From positions 188,001 through 252,000 of the forward strand of contig CAUYUJ010014554.1 in assembly GCA_963575745.1 (NCBI GenBank): a stretch of 64,000 nucleotides of DNA, written 5' to 3'. The notes beneath the pieces are model-generated. The model was not told where the DNA came from. It saw only the letters and a program-made list of their open reading frames with translations, and did no database searches. Position 1 is the first letter of the stretch, and every line of letters begins with the position of its first letter. This stretch comes from Prorocentrum cordatum (lineage: Eukaryota; Sar; Dinophyceae; Prorocentrales; Prorocentraceae). This document shows, one piece after another, positions 7,941-16,389 of the stretch. A program made the position numbers and the translations under genes.

Positions 7941-9275
7941 GTGGCGGCTGGGCCAAACTCACCAGCTACATCCCGTTTGACCAGTCGGTGGCAGCAGCGC
8001 GTGGGGCGGTGCATGGCGCCGTCAGCTGGCCAGAATAAGGATGTGCTCTTGGGTTCAAAGACTCCTCTCTGGTCCTGCTCGTCCTGCCATAGGACGGGCA
8101 ACTGGGCCAGAAGGGTGGTATGCAAATGTGGTGCCAAAGCCCCCCCGAAAGTTGCGAACGCCGCTCGGAAAGCTCATGAGGAGGCCCTCAAGGCAGGTGG
8201 CGGAGGAGGCGGCCCCAAGGGGCCCAAGGATAAAGGCAACAAGTGGACGGGAGGGGGAGACACGTTGGCGCAAATTCTCAGGAAGCTTGAGGCCCTCGGA
8301 CAAGGACAGTCGTCAGGACCTTCATCACCTACCCCCCCAGCGGCTGGAGGAGCAGGAGGAGGAGGAGGCGGCGAGGAGGTCGAGGGTGGCAGAGCTAAGG
8401 AGAAAGACAAGGAGAAGGATGGAGGAGAGGAGATTAAGATACTCCAGGCACGTATTGCGTTTTGGAAAAACAGTTCCAGGTTGTCATGCTCGGAGTCGGA
8501 CAAAGAGGTGGCTGACCAGAAGATCAGTGAGCTGGAAGACCAGCTCAAGCGTACTAAGCCGTGGGAGGCACAGCAGTTGTCGATTTCAACGCGTCTCTCG
8601 CAGGCGGCTGCTGCAGTTGAGGCGGCCAAGAAGGCTGCCAGGGCTACGGAGGAGGAGGTGCAGCAAGCAAAAGCAATCCTGGATAAGCAAGTGGAAAACG
8701 CAAAGAAGAAGGTGGAGGAGGCTGAGAAGGTGGCACGGAAGGTGGAGGAGGAGGCTCGTACGTCTCTTGCCCAGCTCGTTCCTGTGCAGCCTGCGGCAGG
8801 GCCCGCCCTCTCGCTCTCGTTCTCAGGACAGGCCGCGGCGGCCGCCCTCCAGCACGGTGACAGTTTCAAGTCGTGGCTGGAGGCGCTACAACAGGCGCCA
8901 GAGATGGGCAAATTGCTTCAGGTTCTGCAAGCCCAGGTTCAGGAGCAGTGGCGTGATGCTGCCCTTGCTCATTCTCTTGGCACTAATCCTTTCGTCTCTG
9001 CCAATAATACAGCAGCCCCGAGTCAGATGGATGAAGATGAGCTCCCCGATCTCTCCCCTGATGATTGGAAGTATCTGTCAGAAACGGCAGCTACCCAGCA
9101 AGGCCCTGCTCCCACTACCCCAGCGGGAGGAGAAGCAGGAGGCGATGAGGAGCAGAGGAGGGCAGAGAAGGAAGCAGCAATCAAGAAGTTTAAGGAGCAG
9201 CAGCGTGAGCTTCACAAGATGTTTGAGCAGCGAGGCTTTGTCATCAAGAAGCTTAAGAAGAAGCAGCAAGGGTAG
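7941..9275 (+). CDS. LINE ORF1: zinc-finger, coiled-coil nucleic-acid-binding protein
   Basis: 444 residues. Near residues 43-70, LWSCSSCHRTGNWARRVVCKCG resembles a RanBP2-type zinc finger (W-x-C-x2-C...N-x6-C-x-C, with CxC in place of CxxC). Gly-rich and Glu/Lys-rich linkers follow, then long heptad-rich Ala/Glu/Lys helices (about 180-280) expected to form a coiled coil, and a basic tail ending in KKLKKKQQ. LINE ORF1 proteins usually trimerise through a coiled coil and bind element RNA; that role is inferred. ATG 7941 is the first in frame after the SL; ATG 8013 would also keep the finger. The endonuclease frame follows in +1 with no Met in front of it. Confidence 0.75.
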   Translation: MAAGPNSPATSRLTSRWQQRVGRCMAPSAGQNKDVLLGSKTPLWSCSSCHRTGNWARRVVCKCGAKAPPKVANAARKAHEEALKAGGGGGGPKGPKDKGNKWTGGGDTLAQILRKLEALGQGQSSGPSSPTPPAAGGAGGGGGGEEVEGGRAKEKDKEKDGGEEIKILQARIAFWKNSSRLSCSESDKEVADQKISELEDQLKRTKPWEAQQLSISTRLSQAAAAVEAAKKAARATEEEVQQAKAILDKQVENAKKKVEEAEKVARKVEEEARTSLAQLVPVQPAAGPALSLSFSGQAAAAALQHGDSFKSWLEALQQAPEMGKLLQVLQAQVQEQWRDAALAHSLGTNPFVSANNTAAPSQMDEDELPDLSPDDWKYLSETAATQQGPAPTTPAGGEAGGDEEQRRAEKEAAIKKFKEQQRELHKMFEQRGFVIKKLKKKQQG

Positions 9276-10002
9276 TAGCAGCAGGGCTGAGGAGGTGGAG
9301 GAGGTTGAGGAGGATGAGGATGAGGCAGCTGATGAGGGCAGCGTCTTGCCAGTGCCTGCGCAGCGCGAGCGAAGGAGACGTCAGCCTCGCGCGAAGCAGG
9401 AATTCAGGTTCCTCACCTCCAACGCCAACACCTGGGAGTCAGCCCAGGCCGTCCTCGATTGGCGCGCCGAGCGCGCCGAGCCCATGCCCCAGTTTCTTGC
9501 GCTGCAGGAGACGCGGCTCAAGGATGCCGCCAAGGATGATAGTATGCGTGCACGTTTACGCTACCAAGGCTATCGCAGTTTTTCGGCGCTCGCAGTGTCC
9601 ACAGGTGATCACCTACTTGCTTCTTCGGGAGGGGTGGCGGTGGGAGTGGCAGCTCACATTGCATCTGGACGCATCGAGCCTAGCAGTTTCCAGTTTTGTA
9701 ATGCAGCAGGCACGGGTCGTGTGGTAGGAGCTCGAGTACGGGCAGTGGTGCCGCGTGGTTTGCTCTGGCTGTCTGCGTATTTTCACGATGGTATAGGGTG
9801 CAGAGGCAAGAACTTAGACATGTTGGAGGGTCTGGGTATGCACTTGCATCAGAGTACACTGCCATGGGTTATGGGATGTGACGCTAACATGCAACCTGAT
9901 GATCCAGGGTCAGCGCAATGGTGTGCAATCATTGGAGCAACGATTCTGGCCCCGTCTTGTAAGACTAGCACGGCAGGAAAGGGCAGTACGCTGGATTTTT
10001 TT
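9276..10002 (+). CDS. LINE ORF2 part 1: AP-like endonuclease domain
   Basis: This would nick target DNA to prime reverse transcription. Readable motifs are FLTSNANTWES (first strand, catalytic Asn), FLALQETRLKD (catalytic Glu), SGGVAVGV, WVMGCDANMQPDD (Asp/Asn motif) and GKGSTLDFF (C-terminal Asp). An acidic linker (EEVEEVEEDEDEAADEG) joins it to ORF1. No ATG lies between the ORF1 stop and the first catalytic motif, so translation needs a frame change, reinitiation without AUG, or an ancestral fused ORF1-ORF2. At a run of seven T (9996-10002) the frame changes: one T fewer joins LDFF directly to VVSRGLE in the RT frame. Confidence 0.75.
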
Positions 10003-12330
10003 CGTCGTGTCCCGAGGGCTGGAGACATGCGTCACAAATTTGCGTGCTTGGCTGGAGGCCCCGTCGAGCCCGCATTCTCCTGTTGAATTGTGGCTCAGGG
10101 GAGTCACGCTCGCGATGCCAGTGCATGTTAAAGTGTCCTGGAAGGTTTTCCCGACTAAGAGAGCTGTGGGTTGCCTATTACCTGAAGTTCCTCGTGATTG
10201 GATTTGGGAAGTTTCGGACTGGGGCGAGCTCTCGGTTGAGCAACTTTGGCAGAACTGGATTAGCAATGTGGAATCGGAACTCTGTGATCAGTTCGATATC
10301 CATGGGCCGCTTCGGGGAGAACACACGGGTCGTGCTTCTGGGTTTCGTCGCAAGCAGGTTCCCCTCGAGTCGCTGTTGTCGAAGAAATGGCAAACCCACA
10401 GTTCCCGCTCCTCCCGTGCTTGGCGCTCGCTTGTGGCCTACTTGATGCAGGCCGCCCGTGTCTTTGACATAGAGAACACCGAGCAACGTCTCGACGAGTG
10501 GCCTCGTCTTGCTGATCGTTTTCACGGCTTGCGCGAAGAAGATCTACAGCCCAGGTTAAAGAAGCTTGCCCCGAGCCTGGAGGCCCTGGTCCAGAACCTC
10601 TGGGAGTGCGGCACTGAGGAGGTCCCCAGGTTGCTCACCGAGGCTCAGGAGATCCACCAACAGGTCCTGAAGGAGGATGCTAGGAGGCAGTGGAAAGCTT
10701 GGAAGGAGTGGGCTGAGCAGGCGGTGAAAGGTGGAGGAAAGGAGGCTCACAGGTTCAGCAAGGGGCCCAAGGAGACCTTAGGGCCCATGGGGGCCCACGG
10801 CTGGACGCTCCAAGGGGACGAGGCCATCCAGGAACTCATGAAAGAATGGGGTGACATCTGGGGCGACCTCAGCGAGGGCATTAGTGCAGGACAGGCTCGC
10901 TGGCTTCAGGCTGCACCGTTTTTGCCCAGGCCTTCTGTCGACGACTTGAAGGCAGTGCTTCGTCTTTTTCGTCACGACGTTGGCCTAGGAGTGGACTGTA
11001 TCAATCCCAGAAGCTTTTTGCTGCTCCCTGATATGTATCTGGATAGATTGATCGATATTCTTATGGCATGGGAACAGAATCCAGTTATGTCACCACTTTG
11101 GCCAACGGTGATTGTTTTTATGGCCAAGCCCGACGGAGACGGGCTTCGACCTATAGCGCTGATATGTTCTATGCTGAGAGTATGGGCGCGGTTGCGCCAA
11201 CCAGTCGCGAAGCAGTGGGAGGAAAAACACAAGTCCGACTGCTTCTGGGGGATCAGGGAGAAGGAATGCGACAGAGCGGGGTGGCAACACAACATGCTTG
11301 CGGCGTATGCCACTATAGTGAATATGACCTCTGCGACTCTCTTCTCCGACCTCCATAAGTTCTACGAGCGGGTGAATCACGGGGTGCTGGTGAGGGAAGG
11401 GATGGCTACCTCTTTCGATTACCGTGTGATTGCTGCTGCTTGCGCTCTTTACTCAGGGCCTCGTGTACTTGCCTTTCAGGGTGCCGTCTCTGAAGTATTT
11501 CGTGTGCCAGGTACCGTGCTAGCAGGCTGCAGTATTGCGATGACCCTCGTGAAAGTCCTCCTCTTTCGCACGCTCACTAAGATTGCCGATGCACATCCTT
11601 CGGCGCACTTGAGGAATGTTGTTGATGATATCTCGGCCCAAGTCCTGGGCACGGATCGGCATGTACTCACGGAGATGACAGATATAGGGCACAAATTGGT
11701 CGAGGGATTTCAGAGGCTGAAATTGGTCATCTCGGGCAAGAAGACCCACTTCATCACGTCGTCGAGTGTTGTTGCCGATGGATTAGCTAAGGCTTGGGGC
11801 TCCCATGGGTTCAAGAGGAAGGTCGTCGTGCGCAGTCTTGGGACTGATGCTGTAGCAGGACGGGCTAGGAGAAACCCCACTACCAGGATGAGGTTGAGGA
11901 AAGGAGCGAGGAGGGCAGCTAGGCTGAGGAGGCTGAGGGCTGCAGGAGGAAAGATAGGACAGGTTCATCGTGCTGGGCCCCAGGCGGGCTCTCTCTGGGG
12001 ATGCTCAGTGTCTGGGCTCACGGGGAGGCAGATCAGAACTCTTCGAGTTGCCGCTTTGAGAAGCCTGTACAAGGACAAGTCAGGGGCCTCTTTAGGACTC
12101 AAGATGCAGACCTCCAAGCAGGCCAGGGACATGGACCCCAGGGTGTATTACCACAGCCAGGTGATCCTCCAGTGGTCCAGGGCCGTCTGGGACAATGTGG
12201 TCAAGTTCGAGGTTCTCGAGGTCGTTCTGAGGCAAGCGGTCGAGGATCTGAAGTTTGCGAAGAACCCGTGGAGTAAGGCTAACTCCCCAGCGCATGTTCT
12301 AGTACTCACGTTGTACGAGATCGGTTGGCA
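10003..12330 (+). CDS. LINE ORF2 part 2: reverse transcriptase domain
   Basis: The frame is open from 9878 to 12406 and the part coherent with its neighbours is given. It shows VFMAKPDGDGLRPIALICSMLRVW (finger motifs), LFSDLHKFYERVNHGVL (motif A, catalytic Asp at 11348), VLAGCSIAMTLVKVLL (motif B position) and NVVDDISAQVLG (motif C, with VVDD in place of the usual YADD, 11618-11629). A basic stretch RRNPTTRMRLRKGARRAARLRRL follows. The unusual LAGCSIAM and VVDD boxes set this LINE apart from the second element at 15-19 kb, which has RQGDPSS and YADD. The frame leaves register near 12330-12390, where GRFGSAFKSHTGDA continues in the next frame. Confidence 0.8.
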
Positions 12331-14100
12331 GGCCGTTTCGGCTCGGCTTTCAAGTCGCACACCGGCGACGCCATCGACCTTTTCCAGCTCGCCCCAGTTG
12401 CGGTGAGCAAGTTAGCTGCAGAGGCTGCACGGGATTCGTCGGATGTTGCTGCTCTTGCCGCTCGTAGCGGAAATGAGACTTGGTGCAGACCGATTCTATG
12501 GGATGGCATCCAGACTCTTTGTGGGAAAGGTGAGCGACCAGGTTGGCACGAGCACCATAAGAATTGCTTGAGATCAGCTGTATCACTGACCACTTGGACG
12601 ATGGATAAGATGTTTAGTCAGCAGCTTGCCGACACCAGCGAGTGCCAGATTTGTCACCAAGATGTTGGCTCGCTGTATCATAAGAGGTTTTGTTGTGACG
12701 CTTGGATGTTGGAAAGGAGAGATCGCTGCTCAACTGTGTTGCTGGCGGCTGCGGCAAATATTAAGCGATGGCATCAAGATGAGAGAAAGTTTGCGGCTGG
12801 CTTGCTCCCATTCCCTCGCGAGATTGTGCCAAAGCCATTATATACGACTGATGCTGGCATACACTGGATCAACCGTCCTGCTGATGGCTATCTGTCTGGC
12901 AGAATCTACACAGATGGATCTGCACTCCATCCTCGGCACCGTCATTTTCGGCGTGCAGGATGGTCGCTCGTCATGTATGACGATGATGGACGGTTCATAG
13001 CAGCAGCATACGGTGCGGTCCCTTTCCAGGAGTGTCCCTATCAGCAAGCACGAGAGAGGGAGGATTATGCAGTGAGGATGGCCAGTGAGTGCGTTTTTGG
13101 AGATTTTTGCCTGCACATCGACTGTGCTGGCACGCTCAGGTGCATTCGTGATCGTGCGTGGTCGGTGTGCAGCATGCATGAGCGCGCGCATTTGTGGCAG
13201 AGAGTGTGGCACGTGTTCGAGGACGGCCTGCTGGCCGTCAAGGTCCGAGCGCACAGCACGATGAATGATGTGCGTGAGGGCCGCACGACTGAAGTGCACA
13301 AACGAGGCAATGATAAGGCCGACGAGTGTGCAAAGTTAGGGGCAGCGTGTCACCCAGATGCAACCGTTGCTTTAAACAAGTTTAAAGCCCTTGTGAGTTT
13401 TTCCAAGGAATTAGGAAGGTGGATCGGGGCCCAGGAGGTAAACCAGTCTTCCAGGGCCCTCAGAGACACTGTCGATTTTCCTGAGAAGGGGGTGTCGGCT
13501 AAGAAGAGAATTCGTCGGCCTCGGGAGCCCTCGCGGAAGAGCTTTGTGGGATCCCGCTCGATTTTTCCCTTCTGCGATTCGAAGACTGCCGACACCGACC
13601 CTGAGCTGGAACTGATGATCCAGCTCCAAGGCCACCAGTTGCGTCTTGCTGATGTGCTCGACCGTAATGGCAATTTAGTGTTGGCAGGTAGCAAAGTTGC
13701 GATGTGTACCAGGTGCGGCGGCTACGCCTGGGCGGGCATCCAGAGCCTCGCCAAGCCGTGCGAGCCCCCCTCCTATGCTTTGAAGCGGCAGAGAGGCAGA
13801 ATGGAGAAGGGGCTCTTTCCTTGTTGGCCAGTACAGTATTCAGGATGGGTCATAGGACCCATGCGAAAGTTGACCAGTGCTGAATTGTATCACCTTGCCA
13901 GGCGAGGAATTCGGAAACCCCATCCCCTGTCTGATGGCCCCGTGGTTGGCGGTCCCGTCCAGGGCCTTTGGGGGGAGCGCTGGAGTGAACAGGAGCTCCT
14001 AGCGCGATACGGTCTCGATAATGATTTGCTCGAGCAGTTGATGGCCCAATTGAGGTCGAAGGAGTCGGATGAGTGTGAGAGCGACTCCGATTTGTTTTAA
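12325..14100 (+). CDS. LINE ORF2 part 3: zinc motif and RNase H domain
   Basis: 591 residues. Cys107-x2-Cys110...His...Cys (ECQICHQDVGSLYHKRFCC) is the CCHC-like motif found after RT in many LINEs. RNase H follows: Asp197 in RIYTDGSALH, Glu255 in RMASEC, Asp266 in LHIDCAGT and Asp333 in GNDKADECAK, i.e. the complete D-E-D-D set, with RAHSTMND before the last. The ~230 residues beyond have no recognisable domain except a C-terminal Cys pair (MCTRCGGYAW). RNase H in a LINE is typical of I/R1-like lineages. The start is not a real initiation site; it is the continuation of ORF2 after a one-base frame change. Confidence 0.8.
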   Translation: MAGRFGSAFKSHTGDAIDLFQLAPVAVSKLAAEAARDSSDVAALAARSGNETWCRPILWDGIQTLCGKGERPGWHEHHKNCLRSAVSLTTWTMDKMFSQQLADTSECQICHQDVGSLYHKRFCCDAWMLERRDRCSTVLLAAAANIKRWHQDERKFAAGLLPFPREIVPKPLYTTDAGIHWINRPADGYLSGRIYTDGSALHPRHRHFRRAGWSLVMYDDDGRFIAAAYGAVPFQECPYQQAREREDYAVRMASECVFGDFCLHIDCAGTLRCIRDRAWSVCSMHERAHLWQRVWHVFEDGLLAVKVRAHSTMNDVREGRTTEVHKRGNDKADECAKLGAACHPDATVALNKFKALVSFSKELGRWIGAQEVNQSSRALRDTVDFPEKGVSAKKRIRRPREPSRKSFVGSRSIFPFCDSKTADTDPELELMIQLQGHQLRLADVLDRNGNLVLAGSKVAMCTRCGGYAWAGIQSLAKPCEPPSYALKRQRGRMEKGLFPCWPVQYSGWVIGPMRKLTSAELYHLARRGIRKPHPLSDGPVVGGPVQGLWGERWSEQELLARYGLDNDLLEQLMAQLRSKESDECESDSDLF

Positions 14101-14159
14101 GCTGTTGCGTTCAGGAGTCGGCGGCATTGACGCTGGCTCCACATGGAACAGAACAGAAC

Positions 14160-14176
14160 AGAAGGAGGAGTAGGAG
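14160..14176 (+). repeat. Target-site duplication, right copy
   Basis: Identical to 7815-7831. The element's 3' tail just before it is GAACAGAACAGAACA-like, a short tandem tail in place of poly(A). Confidence 0.85.
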
Positions 14177-14604
14177 GCGTCCAAGTAATAACAAGAACCG
14201 CATCTTAGGATATGGGGAACAAGCAAACCGATCGAGACATCCTCAAAATCTGGCCCACCTGGGGGGGGCAAATGAGCGCCTCGCTCGAGACATCCTCCAA
14301 ATCTGCTCCGAAAGCGAAGGCTGTTGAGCCCAGAAACAAGCAAACCGCCTGAGACATCCCCACAACATGGCCGCGAACGAGCCCGTGCAACCACCCCTGG
14401 CGGCTCCCCTTAGGGGTGCTGAAACCAGCGCCCAGCCTGAGACATCCTCACAATCTGCTCTCCAAGCGAAGGGTGTTGAGCCCAGAAACAAGCAAACCGC
14501 CTGAGACATCCCCACACAATGGCCGCGAACGAGCCCGTGCAACCACCCCTGGCGGCTCCCCTTAGGGGTGCTGAAACCAGCGCCCCGCTTGAGACATCCT
14601 CCAA
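14177..14604 (+). repeat. 152-bp tandem satellite, right block
   Basis: Starts with GCGTCCAAGTAATAAC..ATATGGGGAACAAG, then units with GTGCAACCACC at 14385 and 14537 (152-bp period), near-identical to 7109-7480. It is the continuation of the block split by the LINE. Confidence 0.85.
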
Positions 14605-15010
14605 ATCTGATGTGTGTTGAGTAAGTCTGAGTATGAGTAGGTCTGAGTATGAGTATGCCTGGGTATGAGTAAGTCTGTGTATGCGTAAGTCTGTGTATGC
14701 GTAAGTCTGGGTATGAGTAGGTCTGTGTATGAGAAAATCTGTGTATGTGTACGTCTGGGTATGAGTAAGTCTGAGTATGACTAATACTGTGTATGAGTAA
14801 GTTTGGGTATGGGTGAGTCTGTGTATGAGTACGTCTGGGTGTGAGTAGTATGAGTAAGTCGGTGTATGAGCAAGTGTGAGTATGAGTAAGTCCGACAGGG
14901 CTGGAGGAGAAAAGAGGAGGAAGGAGAAGGAGCAGTAGGAGGCGCCCAATTAATAACAATAACCCCATCTTAGGATATGGGGAACAAGAACCCCCTTCTC
15001 AGGATATGGG
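14605..15010 (+). repeat. 16-bp minisatellite and block end, right copy
   Basis: Minisatellite to about 14895, then a GGA-rich stretch and GAAGGAGCAGTAGGAGGCG...ATATGGGGAACAAG (to 14990). This is the uninterrupted version of the LINE target. Two 'CTTAGGATATGGGGAA'-like copies end the block. Confidence 0.8.
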
Positions 15011-15602
15011 GAAAAATGAGCCAACGTTTCTCCATCCACTTCAAGAGTGAGGACACGGCAAAGAGATCCACATAATGGTGCATCCAGCAGAAGCTTCAAT
15101 GGAAGGATGCTCCATACGGGCCATGCCATGCTCTATGCATTCGCACCGCCCTCCCAGATGACGTCCGTCATCGACAGAGGCGCATGTCACATTTATGGGC
15201 GCCGATCGTTCAGTTCTTGAAGAATAACAACACGTACCAAGCCGACTACAAGATCGGCGCAAACGGTTTCCGCGACGAGTTCTGCATCCGCACATCCGAT
15301 GACTTATTCATCTCGGCAAAAGGTGAACAGGACGGGCTCGGCAGGCTGGTGCCCAAGCCCAACAAGAGCGACCTCGCCTTCTGGGGCATTCCCGTAGACC
15401 AGACGCAGCAGTGGATTGACGGATGTGGCAGTGCACGCCGTTGGTCTCCGCCGCCAGCTTCTTCGGTGGCATGCTGCGCGGGGGCGACAGCGGACATTGC
15501 CGCGAACACGAATTCGCAGATCACATGTTCATCGTCTCCGTGCTCCTCGTCCACGTCGAGCGCCTCTTCTTCCTGCTCTTCTGACTCTGTTCACGATCTG
15601 GC
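15011..15602 (+). other. Upstream part of second LINE, or unassigned
   Basis: Short open frames (e.g. LFISAKGEQDGLGRLVPKP near 15300-15370) look coding-like but match no domain that I recognise. It could be an ORF1 remnant of the following element. Confidence 0.3.
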
Positions 15603-16340
15603 TAGCCAGCCAGGCGACCCCCATGCCGTCGCCAGATGAATGCCTCGATTGGATGCAAGAAATTCCTCGGACTCTGCGAGCGCCACAACCTTGTTTGTGT
15701 TCAGGAGTTCAGGAGACTCACGGGACTATTTCCGACGCCAACTGTATGCGACAAGAATTTCGACATGCGAATGTCGGTTGCGTTATGTTTCAGGACTCCG
15801 CCAGGGCTGGGGGGCTCGTCGCCTGCGTCGCTGCTGATCTCGCGCAGCAGTTTTATGCTATTCAACGCCGTGTGATCCGGGAAGGCAGGATGCTAATGGG
15901 TGCCATGTTGGGGGACAGAGGGGACTCGGCTATCGTGAATGTCCAAGTGCCGAACGCGTGCGAGCCGCTAGCAGTCTACGCGCCCAGCCTTGACGAGCTT
16001 TTGGAGGCGCCTGCCGGGCAGCGTGTTTCAATTATCTTGGGGGGCTGGAATTTCACGTTGGAGGAGGTAAGGGGGGATGTGTCCTGACGGGGCGGGCTGG
16101 TCCCGAGGTGGCGCGCGTTTCCACGCGCTCTTTCAACAGAAAGGCTCGGGCTGGATGGAATTCTTTCAAGCGGATGGCACTCGGCGGGAGATGGGGGGCG
16201 GAAACATTGCCCGCGCTGCGCGTTTAGACCGCATCTGCTCCACCATTCCAGCGGCGGTCGCGGCTGACCTTGCTATTTGTGCTTCAGTTATAGCTAAGCT
16301 CTGTCAGGCACGTGTCTCTGATCATATTCGAGTGTTGGTC
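15603..16340 (+). pseudogene. Endonuclease domain of second LINE
   Basis: Readable in two frames. The first holds DECLDWMQEIPRTL, then VQETHG (catalytic Glu region), GGLVACVAADL and IILGGWNFTLEE (normally GDWN, here with Gly for Asp). After a shift near 16080 comes ARLDRICSTIP...VSDHIRV (C-terminal Asp and SDH motif of AP endonucleases). The D-to-G change and the frame break indicate an inactive relic. Confidence 0.6.
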
Positions 16341-16344
16341 GTAA

Positions 16345-16358
16345 TTGACATTTTCAAG

Positions 16359-16389
<31 letters not shown>

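Larger units (their letters stand above)
7832..14159 (+). mobile_element. Full-length SL-tagged LINE retrotransposon
   Basis: A 6,328-bp non-LTR retrotransposon bounded by identical 17-bp target-site duplications. It starts with the complete dinoflagellate spliced leader, followed by an 87-nt leader, ORF1 (zinc finger plus coiled coil), AP-like endonuclease, RT, Cys/His zinc-binding motif and RNase H, and ends with a short (GAACA)n tail. A 5' end made of a trans-spliced leader means the inserted copy was reverse-transcribed from a mature trans-spliced mRNA all the way to its cap-proximal end. Three frame changes (ORF1/EN, EN/RT, RT/RH) would inactivate this copy unless they are assembly errors. 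Confidence 0.9.

Noticed and set aside
8041-9240. Arg/Ser-rich N-terminal extension of the endonuclease frame
   Set aside because: It is the out-of-frame shadow of ORF1; the composition is that of a shifted Glu/Lys-rich coiled coil.
7066-15010. LTR retrotransposon with 0.75-kb LTRs
   Set aside because: The flanking repeats are satellite blocks with their own internal periodicity; the 17-bp duplication and SL place the element ends inside them, and the enzymes are LINE-type.
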